From Amphibalanus amphitrite (Eukaryota > Arthropoda > Thecostraca > Balanomorpha > Balanidae): a stretch of 64,000 nt of DNA. The notes under the pieces are model-generated. The model was not told where the DNA came from. It was given only the letters and a program-made list of their open reading frames with translations, and did not search any database. Numbering within the stretch: position 1 is the stretch's first letter; each line of letters starts with the position of its first letter. This document shows, in pieces, positions 31,184-50,440 of the stretch. The stretch is from the NCBI RefSeq assembly GCF_019059575.1, contig NW_024882205.1, forward strand, positions 297,521 to 361,520, written 5' to 3'. A program made the position numbers and the translations under genes.

Positions 31184-32322
31184 TTCTGGAGTGTGGAAAA
31201 GTGCATGAAGATCTACACTCTACAACTTTGTTTTTTTTCAGCCACAGACTCAAACCCACATTGTTCAACAAAACGAGTGAAAGGGAAGAGCTTTTTTTGG
31301 ACTTGGTGGGGTAGGGTGGGGTAATTTGGCATATTTTTATGCCTTCTCCGTCCTACCAAATTCCAGCTCAACCTTGGATGAAGAAAAATTGTTTCAGTAG
31401 CGCAAATGTCACTTGATTTCACCATGAAAGCGTCATCTTTGGACGAACTGAGCATACCTTGAATAGAATAGCCTCATTTCTCCATCAAGTCAAGGTGTGA
31501 TCAAACTGCCCCAACGTGGAGTAATTTGAACATACTGCCTTTACGTGCCAAAAAAACAAAAACAAAAAACAATAACCTCGCGAGCACCGATGTTGTCTCA
31601 TGCATAAACAAAAAGGCCGAACAATTCTAAACATACCTTCATTTTAAAAAATCAACATAACAAAAATAACAGTTGCAGAGTATCATATATCTGCACGCTG
31701 CACACCGGTCCGTTGACAGAAGTCGCCTCTCGTGAAGTTATCCCGCACCGTAGACAATGTTTACAATTGCTTTACATGTAACGAGATAAAATTATCAGAT
31801 GTCGTGTAACTGATTTCTTAAAGTCTAGACGATTAACAGACTGTTAAACGTCGACATTTTGTCTAGTCTGAAATTTGTCGTACTTTTATATTTACCTTTG
31901 AGCGCCCGAAAGCTATCGGTCATCGGTGGTACGGGATAAAACTATTAAACCACTCGTAGGTAGAAAAAATATTTTAAACGTCTCGCCCATCGGCTCAACG
32001 TTTAAAAGATTTGCTATAGGTACCTACACGCAGTTTAATATATAGTCTATCATTTCCGTTCCATAAAAACTCTCCCAACCTTATTTATCTGTTACAGTGG
32101 TGCCAATCGCAACCTGAACATTCGGAGTTCCGATTTTGTCCAATGTCCAATTCGGAATCAGTTGGACAAAGGTAGCAGACTGGACAGCATTGGACGATGG
32201 CTTGCTATACACTTCAGCATTTTTATGAACTAGGTAATCGTGCATAGCATTGATTGGCGAATGGAAAGCTTAGTTGTTCTCAATACCTACCTACAACAAA
32301 CAAACAAAACACATTTATTAAA

Positions 32323-32751
32323 GGTCGCCCCACACTGGAACTCGCATGCGGGTTGCGAGTTTTTGGGTTTTCGGGTTTATTCAAGCTCAAATCATACAAT
32401 CTAAGCTGAGTGACCCACACTACCATCTAACAGGCGAGTCTGTATATGTTTTTAGCTTGCGAGCGACCTCATGCATCGCATTCCAATAGTTGATTTTGAG
32501 TCAACTTTCGATTTTCCTCGCTGCGAGGTCTGCGAGTTCTGCGAGGTTTGCGGGTTTTTCGTTGGAGCCGAATTTTGGTTCGTTGCGCTGGTATTGCGAC
32601 TATGTGTAATTTTCTGAAGGTGTACCGGCTTCACTGCATTCATGAAGTTGCCATAAAGAACGGTCTAATCACTCTATGAATTAGTATTATGCCCGCAAAC
32701 TCAAAACCCGCAAACTCGCAACCCGCATGCGAGGTCCAGTGTGAGGCGGCC
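32323..32751. mobile_element. Harbinger-like MITE (429 bp)
   Basis: Inverted ends GGTCGCCCCACACTGGA / TCCAGTGTGAGGCGGCC extend inward through CTCGCATGCGGGTTGCGAG over about 40 bp. TTAAA flanks both sides (32318-32322 and 32752-32756). The GG-start, the CACACTGG motif and a TTA/TAA-containing duplication fit PIF/Harbinger, but superfamily assignment is an inference. Confidence 0.75.
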
Positions 32752-32781
32752 TTAAACATAAAATGGAAATAAGCAAATAGT

Positions 32782-32831
32782 CCAGGTGGTGGTGCAAAAG
32801 CTGATGCTTAAATCGAGGCACCACCACCTGG
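32782..32831. repeat. Short perfect hairpin
   Basis: CCAGGTGGTGGTGC (32782-32795) pairs with GCACCACCACCTGG (32818-32831). Confidence 0.8.
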
Positions 32832-33085
32832 TAACGTAACCTAGGTACCTATAATGAACACTTTTCGGCTAGTAAAATTACATTACAAACATTTTTTACC
32901 CTGAAGAAGTCCCATAGACCAAATATAGGTAGATATTTTTCAAAGATTTGTTTTAATAGAATTTTGCATTTCAATTACCTACCATTCGGAATTTAATATG
33001 AGGTTGGGCGTTTCTACTTGCGAAATTTATTTATTACAGTGTGCGACATTTTCATTCCCTGAAACTTTAAACCCCGTTCATATTA

Positions 33086-33360
33086 GCCGTTTTCACGTCG
33101 GGCTTTCCGGCGAATGCACCAAATTTGACCAAATCTGCACCTAATCTCTTTTAAAGTAAATATCTTCATTTTATGTATTTATTTCAGTGTTTTAATCGAT
33201 GATGCTCATTGATACTATGACAAAACAGGCATATAAGCAATAAGTGCAACCCTAGCTGATAGCTGCTAAGAGACACACTGAACCTGACTTGGCCAAATCT
33301 GCGCCTAATCTGTACCAGATGTGCACCAAATGTGTACCAGATGGCCGTCGTGAAAACGGC
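33086..33360. mobile_element. Possible small TIR element
   Basis: GCCGTTTTCACG (33086-33097) pairs with CGTGAAAACGGC (33349-33360). CCAAATCTGCRCCTAATC occurs twice inside (about 33130 and 33293). Ends and target duplication are not clear. Confidence 0.4.
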
Positions 33361-33498
33361 TTTATAGCCCTTTTACTTACGATAATTTCCCTCATTGGTC
33401 TTATTGTTATTGGAAAACCCACCTATGGATTTTCCGTAATTTTGTGTTATTCATACTATGTTCAAATTGCCCCACCTGTTCAAATTACCCAACCCTAC

Positions 33499-34860
33499 CC
33501 TATATGTACTTTCACGAGCCAAATAAACAGTTCCAGAATTCAACTGCGACTGGCGAATATAAGGCATTTCGAAAAAATGCATTAGCTCGTGAACTAGCTA
33601 TAAAGCATGAAGGCGACATAACATAACTCCCGATATTTTCCCACCGCCCACGTATCTACGTTTATAATATTAGCATCCCATAACTGGCCGATTAAAGGTT
33701 AGATAAGCCTAGGCGGTATCCTAATTCAAAGCATTTACATGTGCTATGATAATGAACACATTAGTGAATATGAATAAACAATGACAAAATTGTATGAGCA
33801 AATGCATACCTATACTAATAAGATTAGAACAAATATGTACATGAAAATAAACATAGCCCAACATGGCTCCCGATTGATCGTGTGGTTTGCAGTGCTATTG
33901 ACGCCGCAGCGGGGGCAACACCGACCTACGGAGGCGGGGCGGACGCTGCTCGAGAGGCACGGAAACCGCGACCATCCGTCCGCCCTTTGGCGGTCTTCCT
34001 CATCTGGGCGGGGGCGGGGGCGGCTGACCCACATCGAGGCGCGCCGGGGCAGCTCGCCGTCAGAAGCCGCCCGGTGTGACATACACCTGACATATACGGC
34101 GGCATTTCCCTGACACCGACCTAGCCTTCACACTCGCCGGTCTCCTCTATTGGCAGCAATTTTCTCCGAGAGCCACTCCGTCAATAAGCAGCCGATAGGA
34201 TATCTGTAATGTCAGGTCAGGTGCCAGGTGTAGTGTCGTTTGAGCTCCGCCCGGGGGTGGAAAGTTCCCGCCCTAGTGAATGTTCCCGCCTATGCACGAG
34301 CCACGGAGTTCGCCGGACTTCTTAGCTGGTTCCTGCACCTGCTGGGGGCAGAGCAGCCTTACACTTTGACCTTGTCCTGCAAACGATCACTTCGCTCAGA
34401 CGCTGATAATGTTTTATCCAATAATCTGACTTATGAGTGCCAACAGTAGGTAGGGCCTAAGGCATGGTCGGATTCTGAAGACGCTGACGACTCTGACGAT
34501 GTTGAGAAGTTGAAGGCTCATTCTAACATTTTACATTTAATTTCATGATGAAACATTTTTCCATTTATGTACTGATATAGCCAATTCATAAACTTTTTTT
34601 AAGGTGGGAGGGTCCTTTAAACTTCGCGCAAAACTTTTTATCAGAAAGTATCGTTAGTCTGGCGCGTCTGGTGATGAGACATGGACGGCTGTCTGACGGT
34701 GTCATCCTATTTCCCCGGAGATCAGCGTATCGGTCGCCGGAAAGGAGCTGTTCAGGTGACACCCGTCCATGTGCACTGACAGCCCGACCGACGGCCAATT
34801 TCATCAAATGGAAAGGCGGTGTATGCCAGACGGAGTGCCTTCAAACGGTTACCAAATCCC
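33499..34860. other. Non-coding, with a CpG-rich patch at about 33895-34090
   Basis: No recognisable exon. The CpG-rich patch could be regulatory or an untranslated exon; nothing decides this. Confidence 0.3.
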
Positions 34861-35099
34861 TGAGCTGACCTTTGGCTGTTATAGAGGAACGTCCTTGGTC
34901 GCGGCAGCCGCTGCTCAGGGCAGAGGCCTCTCGGCCATGCGCGATGAATGCCGCTGGGACGGCCTGTGGTCTGTGGACGCTCAGTGGCTGGGTCGGTCGG
35001 GAGCGGGGGAGGGCAGGGGCAGAGTGGGGGGTGGGGGGGGAGGTTCCGACTCGGGTGACCGCCCGGCTCCAACTCGGCCGGCCGGAGGTGACAGCCGGC

Positions 35100-35730
35100 C
35101 CCGCCCCGCCGCCCTCCCAGTGTCACCTGACCTGCCGCCGACAGCGGCGGCCGCGTCGTCGTCGTTGCGTCGCGGACGTTTTTCGGCGTCGCTAATTTCT
35201 GGCGCTGTGGCGGTGATCGATGTGGGAGCGCGCGCGGCGGCGGCCCGTCGTTCGTCGCTGGCGACGCTCAGTCGGCGGGCGGGCGGCCGACGGGAGTGTG
35301 TCGCCTGCGGTGGTCCGTGAGGGTGGTGGTGACGACGGTAGTGGTGGAGTGAAGGGGTGGCGGACAGTGACGACACTGACTCTGGAGGACTGGGACAGAG
35401 GAGACTGTCTTCTGAGCTGAGGACAAAGGACACTGTCCTTCAGTGGTGGAACAGGACCAGCGGTGACTGGTGAGGAATGCGTGCACCATCCTCGGGCCAA
35501 ATTGCGGAACAAAGTCACCAGCCTCACCGCATTTATCAGTGAGGAAGATCTTCTAATCTATCTGTTGACTGAGGGATTATCCTTCTGCTCAACCGAGACT
35601 GTAAATCTGCAATCCGAATAAACTGAGGACTTCATTTTCCGGCTAAACTGGTTAGGAGCGTCTCAACTCTCAAGGTCACCGTGGGCCACAGGAAGGGACC
35701 TGGTCGGGGTGGATTGCCCAATCACTGCAG
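35100..35730 (+). other. Possible 5' non-coding exon ending in a strong splice donor
   Basis: 34880-35320 is CpG-dense. At 35730/35731 the text CACTGCAG|GTGAGTTCAG is a near-ideal donor on the + strand. The stretch before it has frequent stops in all + frames, so any exon would be untranslated. The start is not defined. No downstream coding exon was identified up to 64000, so a very long first intron is implied if this is real. Confidence 0.3.
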
Positions 35731-36033
35731 GTGAGTTCAGCTTTGTGCATCGGACGTCGTCGCCATAATCACACCATTTATACTTATTACGATTTAAGAA
35801 ATATTTTGAACGTGTTTTAACATCAGTTTGTGCGGTAGCCACATAACTACATACACTTGCAAACAACTATTTTGTTCACGCATGCATTGCGGTACAGCAT
35901 AAATGCAGGCGCTTACTTCTGCTGCCATCTAGTGCCTGGGTCAGAAGTACGCAGGCAATGCGGCACAGCATAGATTCAGGCGCTCGCGCTCATCGAAGCC
36001 GGGAAGGAAACTAGCGGCGTGACTGGTTATTAA

Positions 36034-37221
36034 CCCGCGCCCGGCTGGGGGTCCTGGATTTCCACGCCCTGCTGGGGGGGGTGTTTGAACACCCCCCCCC
36101 CCCTTCTAACTCGGCTCCTGGGCCACGTAGCGATACGCGGAAGGCGGCGTTCGAAAGAGCGTCAAAAATAATGACGAAATCACTTCGGTCAATTTTTTGG
36201 TCAGGTCAAAGGTCAGGTCACCAGAGGTCATTGAAGGCAAAATTTCGCCGATTTCCAGGTCGAATGTCGAAAATTTCCAAGAAGCCAACGCATAACTCGG
36301 GAACCAATAGAGCTACAGCGCCGCGGAAAAGCGCATTCGATAGCCCTATTAACGCCCTTTCTGAGTAATTATCTCAGATTTGACCTAACGTCAACGGTTT
36401 TGCCTGCAGGGGGCAAAAACTGCAAAAATAGCCGATTTTTTCGGAAACAGTTTTTCTGCAATAACTTTTGACCAAAGCCTTGTAAGAGCTTACTTTTACC
36501 GGCATCGTGTTCCTCTCGTCAAGACGCATCGAATGAACTATAACTTGACCTTGAAAGGTCAACTTGAAAATTTGACCTCAGGTCAAGGTCATGACCTGAC
36601 CGGAAAGGGTCATGTTGCATATCAGTCGATCCGTATCGTCGAGCTGAACACATCTAAGGTGTTTTCATCGCTCTAGCATGCCTCTATCAAAAGTTATTTG
36701 CGAAAAACTGTTAGATACCATTCGTGACCTAAGATGACCTCAGGGCATAAACAGGGGTCACGGACACCATTTTCATGTTCAGTGTGTCTAAACCACTTGT
36801 AATTCAGTGTTTGGGAGTGTTTATAATGTCTTTCGTCCAAAAGAGACGCATTTCAATTTTCTCCCATTGACTTATAATGGGGAGGTCGCAAAATTGACCT
36901 GACCTTAGGTCATCGATATCAAAATTCTGAGATATGCATTTTGTACATGCTATTGTTCTTAGCAATCGCTGAAAGTTTCAAAGCGATCGGTCACTCGGTG
37001 TAGCTATGACAGACATTGAAACTTTTTATGTGGTGAGGTCACTTCAAGTGACCTGGTGACCTGACCTTGAATGACCTTGGTCTGAAATTTTCACAACATG
37101 TGTAGAATTGATGCATGATAAGGTGTACCAAAAACGGCGGCGCTCCGCGCCGCCGTTTTTGAGATATTCGCGAAAAACCACAAGGGGGGGTGTTCAAACA
37201 CCCCCCCCAGCAGGGCGCGGG
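36034..37221 (+). mobile_element. TTAA-type (piggyBac-like) MITE, family A, copy 2, intact (1,188 bp)
   Basis: Ends CCCGCGCCC (36034-36042) and GGGCGCGGG (37213-37221) are flanked by TTAA on both sides (36030-36033 and 37222-37225). Near each end GGGGGTGTTYRAACACCCCC-type palindromes stand (about 36074-36103 and 37183-37209). A further palindrome GGCGGCGC..GCGCCGCC is at about 37136-37157. Motifs DR4 (36215-36230) and IR0 (36586-36597) match copy 1. Non-coding. Confidence 0.9.
36215..36230 (+). promoter_or_regulatory. DR4 pair of AGGTCA half-sites in element A copy 2
   Basis: AGGTCA-CCAG-AGGTCA, identical to 1578-1593. Confidence 0.35.
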
Positions 37222-37449
37222 TTAAATGTCCTCGGGTCCTGCGCCACCTTCTGAAATAAGCTGATCGAGCCCTAAATACTTCATATCTTCATACGCGAAT
37301 CATTTTTTTACTTGGTTTGCAATGAGCGATAGGATAGGGCTACACCACTACAATGCTGAAAATAATTGTGGGATCGGAACCTCTCCAGGCTTAGCACGAC
37401 TTCCATGTGTTCGTATCGACTTAACAGAGTTTGAGTGGCTTGCATGCGA

Positions 37450-38144
37450 CTATTTATTTATTATTTATTTATTTCGCATATCTTTGTGGTTTCCAATATA
37501 CAATTGGCTTGTTACACCACAGCGTCATACAAATACACATACCGGCTGCCATGATATACAGAATAAAATATACATGGACGCAGTGGCGTGAGTGATGCCT
37601 AAAAAAAGCTAAAAAAAGACATGTAACGACTAGCTCAATGACAAGGCTAAAAAGATGGTGACGCAATGTAATATAAAACACTCTTGTTTAAAATGATGGT
37701 AGGTGTGTGCGTGCTCTAGAGTTTGGTAAGCATCGACTTTTTCACATTTTTCTTGAAGGTAAAGTCACTTCTGCAGACACGCGTTTTTTTCGTCGAGAGC
37801 GTTCCACGTGTTCAGCGACCGGATGGGTGCGGCCAAGCGAGTTCGCTCCAGACGGGCCCGCGGTACATGAAGGAGACCAGCAGCGGTCGCTCTCGTACTA
37901 CGCTCTGATATGTCCGCGCGATACGTGGCTAGTGCTTTTAGGTGAAACGGTGCATTCTCCTGATACAGCAGTGAGTGCACGAGGACACAGTCTCTATAGT
38001 CGATCATGTTCTCGAAGGTAAGCCAGCCGAGCTCCTGTCTTGTCTTAGAAATACGATCAAACTTACGTTTCCGTGTGACAATGCGAGTTGCATAGTTCAC
38101 CACCTTTTCCATGCGAAGGCGATCCTGCTTTGCAGGTGGCGCCT
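37450..38144 (-). mobile_element. 3' end of a non-LTR retrotransposon (LINE, CR1/Jockey-like), 5'-truncated
   Basis: On the minus strand 38112-37765 encodes the C-terminal end of a LINE reverse-transcriptase protein (MEKVVNYATRIVTRKRK, RQELGWLTFENMIDYRDCVL, YRADISERSTRATAAGLLHVPRAR, IRSLNTWNALDEK). The Arg-x-x-x-x-Trp-Asn motif is typical after the RT domain. A 3' UTR of about 310 nt ends in AATAAATAAATAATAAATAAATAG (37450-37473 on the minus strand), the simple-repeat tail common in such LINEs. The RT core is absent, so this is a dead copy. The exact clade is not determined. Confidence 0.8.
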
Positions 38145-39604
38145 ATAGCAATAACTCTCGTAATGTTGGTGATAGTCGTATCACAGTTCGCAGCAAAATG
38201 CATTTGCCGTATGTTTCCCCAGTTACAATGTTTGCTGCAAGTATATGCCTATATGCAATGTTTTAGTCATGAATTATCTTTATAGGCACAGGAAAATAGC
38301 CTCAGAAGAATTTGATGTTGATGATGATTCATACTTATTCATCGTCGATAACTGGTATTTCATGATCATTTCCATGAATCATGATCCTTGTGTCATTGAA
38401 GCTGACCTTTTCGGACGATAAGGCGCAGGTTTTGGCTCATTCATTTATGGGGCTCCTGGCAGGTATGGTTGCGGTTGGTGGCAGGCCGTAGCCAGGCGAA
38501 GTCAGTGAGGGGACCGGCCGTGCACGGCTTTGTGCGCACGTAAAACTTTGGACTCTAAATTCTGCCATAGAATCGGAATTGCGCGATCGGAGGGTAGAGG
38601 GCAGGGTCATCGCAACAAGCTTCGCTTAGCGGTGGCTCTGTCCTTGTGAATCCTTCCCATCAAAAGGTTCGGACTAAATTTATAAAAAAAAAATATTAAA
38701 AAAAATCATTTACCCTGATCGTAATGCCGGCTCGCAGGACAAACAACCGACGTAGTGAAGGTCAAACTTGGCGCAACTGACCAACAAGCTACGCTGTTTG
38801 AGTTTGGTCCAGCTTGTGTTCATATAGGTCTTAAACTTCGCTTATGTTGCGAAACAGCGAAACAGCTATGTTCAATCGATACTGGAATCGTTCAGTGTTG
38901 TCTTTTCATTTATTTATTCGATGAAAGCTAGCTTGAATTGCACATTGCAAAAGCGGCAATATATTTTAAAATATTACCGCTGCACTTACAATAATACGAT
39001 GCGAGACATGCTGGCTATCGTAATTCGTGAACGGAACATGAAATCATGTATTGAGAATGGTTGTGAACTGCTGCCAAATGGCATACCTTTAGCATATTAT
39101 CGCATGCGTCTGTGATTTTGCTATTTCTATATCGTTGCTAGGTATATGTATATCTGTTGTTCTGCCTTTTCATTGTATATGGACCGAATCCATGCTTTTT
39201 TATCCGATCCAAACGTAATCGATATGATAATACTCTGCCGTTTCAATACGTGTATAGTATATCAAAGAACTATTTAATCGAGGACCCTACCAAAAACTAC
39301 AGAATGAAGTGCGATTCAGTATCACCACGGACGGCATTGTATAAGTTCCAAACGGAATGGGACTGACGTGAGACGGGAGGCTGTGTGTGTTGACTGGCAG
39401 AGAATGTGCTGAGAAGCATTTCCTTATCTAACGAAACAGAAGCAGGGAAAAAACGAAACAAAAACGAACTATGGAGAAACATGGGCTGTAAGGTGAAATT
39501 AAGGACTATGGTGCTAAAGTTTTTCTCTCAAATCTAAAAACGTTTAGCGAGGAATCCATATTGATATCCCCGACCCCGCTACATGCCAATTTGTATTGGC
39601 TGGA
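38145..39604. other. Non-coding, nothing recognised
   Basis: AT-rich with no supported exon. Confidence 0.35.
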
Positions 39605-39608
39605 TTAA

Positions 39609-40799
39609 CCCGCGCCCTGGTGGGGTCTGTTTATAACGCGACCTGGTGGGGGGGGGGGGGGGGGCTATTTTTTGCCCCCCTCGTATCTCCGAAACTACTG
39701 GACGGATCCGCAAAATTCAAACGGCGTTCGATAGCCCTGTCAAATTTGTTGAAGGAAACCAAATTTTATTGACCTCGGGATCACCGATGACGTCACAGGT
39801 CAGGTCAAAGATAAAATGTTTCACCGTTCACGGGGCTTCTAGGGAAAGCGCTATAACACCGAGTAAAACGCATTTTGTCGAAAATCAGCGATAGGACGTC
39901 AGTTGTCTAGTACATATGTTGCTATTAGAGGTCACTGGTCATACCAGGTCAGGTCACAGGTCAGGTCACCAAAGGTCACCAAGGGTCACCACATGAACCC
40001 AACTTTACTAAGGTTGTGTGATGCATGTTTTATGGCCAGTTTTTCATTTCCAACCCAATGGTGTTGGTTATAAGACCATCAGGTACGGTTTAGGTCACTT
40101 TCTGGTGGAGGTCAGGTCAAGGTCAGGTCAAAAAAGGTCAAATTTCAAAGTTGATATTTTTGCATAAAAGGGTATCGATTCGATGCAGCTCGTCACGGGG
40201 AGTCTAATGGTGGTCTTTGTTTTGCACTACGAGGTCTAGAATTGCTAAAAATTGAGTTTGAAAATTTGACGTCATCAATTTTGAACAGTTTTTTTCGCTA
40301 TAACTTCGCCAAAAAAAGAGGTATCAATCTAAAATTTGGTATGTGGATGGAAGGCGGTAAGGACTATCACATATATTCCGGTTTTTGCGAAATTCAAAAA
40401 ACTTTTTGGATTTTTTGACTATTATATCCCAAAAATCTATTTTTTGATTTTTGGGGGTCAAAATCAAAAAAATTCAAAAATCCGAGATAGCAGTTTTGTA
40501 GCCCTGTCAATTTTACAGCTTTTATGTCCTAAACATTTTTCTGTATTTGCAAAGCTATAGGCCTGACAGCTCTTCCCGCGAAACCCTTTTTTGGGTCGAA
40601 AACGGCAGAACATGACGTCACTCTGACGTCATTTCCGGCCAACCTATCATAGCTTTTAGAAAAAATTTTGGTCACAATGTGTAAAATTGATGTCCGGGAG
40701 GGTACTGAAAGTTTGGTGACGATCGGTGCAGTGGTTCTGGAGATATATCGAAAAGTCTTGAGGGGGGCAAAAAATAGCCCCCCCCCACCAGGTCGCGGG
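39609..40799 (+). mobile_element. TTAA-type MITE, family C (1,191 bp), left tip duplicated
   Basis: Flanks are TTAA at 39605-39608 and 40800-40803. The right tip CCACCAGGTCGCGGG is the complement of both CCCGCGCCCTGGTGG (39609) and the second start-like ACGCGACCTGGTGGGG (39637-39652) 28 bp further in. A G-run then GGGGCTATTTTTTGCCCCCC hairpin lies at the left (39661-39680), with GGGGGGCAAAAAATAGCCCCCC at the right (40762-40787). AGGTCA arrays are dense at about 39930-39990 and 40090-40140. The interior is otherwise unlike A and B. Non-coding. Confidence 0.85.
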
Positions 40800-41080
40800 T
40801 TAAATATTCTCACGATGGTACAAAACTGACCAAAAAGGTTTAGAATTCACTGCTCTAAACAGTAAACAGTGACGGCACGGAACTCACCTGCCCACATGAC
40901 CGGGGGTGATCTCAGCAGTGGGCGACTGCAGGTGATTTCAGAGATGCCAGAGGCGTGACCTGGTGTGTGGCGCGGACGTCGGACGACCCTGTCAGCCCCT
41001 GTTGGCTCCGGGCCAAACCACAGCGGCACGCCCGGTGTCAAACGGTGGCGTGATCTCCATCACGTGAAGCGAGAACCTGC

Positions 41081-48513
<7,433 letters not shown>

Positions 48514-48606
<93 letters not shown>
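48514..48606. repeat. (CT)n microsatellite, about 93 bp
   Basis: Pure CT dinucleotides. Confidence 0.97.
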
Positions 48607-48608
<2 letters not shown>

Positions 48609-49933
48609 CTCTCTCCGTCCGGCTCGCTGTTGCAGCTCCGGTCCCGCGGCGGCGTTTCCCAGGCCCTGGGCCCACCCAGTCTGCCTAATCCGATTCTGTT
48701 TAATTTGTTTTGACGTCCCGCTGGACCGAAAGGCGGCGCCGGCAATAAACGACACATAGAGTGGCGGCGCGTGTCACGGAAACTGACACGAGTACTGACG
48801 GACAGGGTGCGCACAGAACATTACTGGAACATTGCGCACAGAACATTACCGGAGCACCTGCAGGCCGGACAGACAGGTCGGCCGGACTCGAACTGCGGGC
48901 ACCCTGCACCGGCGAGCCGGCCGGTTAATCTCTAAATGCACGCCTGAAACGGAGAGAAAAATAAGAATGGTAAGGTGAGCGTTTTAACATGCAGTATGCA
49001 TGAGTCCGTAGCGTAGGTCGCAAAAATGATTAGTTGGCTCTGCCAATTGAATAATTTTACGCAGGGAAAGATTAATTACTTATAATTACCACAGCACCAT
49101 CCATTTCATGAGTCGTAAAATTCAAAAAATTGTTTAAAGAGTCAAGCTGTGTTGTATAAAACAAAGTTCAACCGTCGATGGTGCACCTGCCACGATGACT
49201 GACCATGAGGGACGTCTCGATCCAACTTCCTAGCTGTGACGATTTACCAGTCTTGCACTTGGACGCAGAACCTATTTATATCACAGCCATCGATAATGAA
49301 AACTCTGCCATTGAGCCATCTCAATATACAATGAATGCAGCTATCCAGGGCGGAGTGGGCTGGGTAGCCTCCTCTTTCGTCTGTCGTCCCTCCAAACGCT
49401 GCACCAGCCGCGGAATTCCAGCCTTCCACTCGGGCCGTGTGCGATATATCACTGGCAGCCTGGATCCCATCGCACCGAGTTTCTATTCTATCGAACTGGC
49501 AGAACAGACTCCCTCCTGTTGGCAGCCGGTGCCGGCCTCTCCCTCTCCCTCTCCCTCTCCCCACCCTCACCCATCCGCCGCTGCCGGGTGTCCGCCTCCT
49601 CCGGAGCGACCCAATGGGCCGTGCCAGGCCGGCGAGCCGCTCCGGCTGCCGGCTGTCCCTATACTCGCAGACACAAATATACAGCGCAGCGGGCCGCCGC
49701 GGCCGGCGGGCCGTCCGCCCCTCAGCGGCGGCTCGGAGGGCGGACCGGACCGGGCCCGACTCCGTCAGAGACAGTTCCCCGCTTACAAAAGGCCAGTTGG
49801 CGCTGACAATTTGCATCGGAACCGCCGCGATACGTTGCTGGAGCCGGAAACCGAGCTGGTCGGCCAGCGTTGCTATCGAGTCCCGCTACTGCAGAGGGTC
49901 CAATAGACGGGATAATGCGAACGTCCAGCCTGA
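48607..49933. other. Non-coding with a G+C-rich segment
   Basis: A 233-codon frame (49205-49906, +) is open but low-complexity in its second half (Pro/Ser-rich over a CCCTCT tract), overlaps equally long frames, and resembles no protein I know. I do not call it a gene. Confidence 0.35.
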
Positions 49934-50440
49934 GTACGCTGTGTCACTGGGTGCAGAGAGGCTAGTTCAGAGACAGAGGACCTGACAACCGCCGCGGGTC
50001 CGGCTGGACTGGACAGGGGGCGTTAGAATGTGACGATCGGCTCTCTCCATCAACTCGTGATCTTCAGTCGTCATGCCTGACTGCTCCACATGGTCCGTAT
50101 GTCTGCCAGTGCCTTTCATATGAGAAAGGCGGTCCACTTACCACACAGCCGGTTATGGCAGGTTTTCGCAAAAGAATGGCAGTGACAAAAGAATGGCAGT
50201 ACGCTGTGTCACTGGGTGCAGAGAGGCTAGTTCAGAGACAGAGGACCTGACAACCGCCGCGGGTCCGGCTGGACTGGACAGGGGGCGTTAGAATGTGACG
50301 ATCGGCTCTCTCCATCAACTCGTGATCTTCAGTCGTCATGCCTGACTGCTCCACATGGTCCGTATGTCTGCCAGTGCCTTTCATATGAGAAAGGCGGTCC
50401 ACTTACCACACAGCCGGTTATGGCAGGTTTTCGCAAAAGA
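49934..50440 (+). repeat. Exact tandem duplication, 242-bp unit with 23-bp spacer
   Basis: 49934-50175 and 50199-50440 read identically from GTACGCTGTGTCACTGGGTG to TTTTCGCAAAAGA. The spacer ATGGCAGTGACAAAAGAATGGCA itself contains a repeated AAAAGAATGGCA. Either a recent duplication or an assembly artefact. Confidence 0.95.

Larger units (their letters stand above)
31312..33497. mobile_element. Putative TIR element with TAGGGTNGGGTAATTTG ends, containing smaller insertions
   Basis: GTAGGGTGGGGTAATTTG (31311-31328) and CAAATTACCCAACCCTAC (33481-33498) form inverted ends with one mismatch, consistent with TA flanks. Subterminal AAATTGCCCCACC-type motifs recur (31499-31536 and 33466-33478). Coding capacity is absent, and the interior includes a separate MITE at 32323-32751. 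Confidence 0.45.

Noticed and set aside
30664..31314. 216-codon + strand frame
   Set aside because: It runs across both ends of a hAT-like MITE, gets its Pro-Thr/Ser-Asp content from GACTCC arrays, and matches no family.
49205..49906. 233-codon + strand frame
   Set aside because: Overlapped by equally long frames on both strands in G+C-rich DNA, with no recognisable domain or plausible splice signals.
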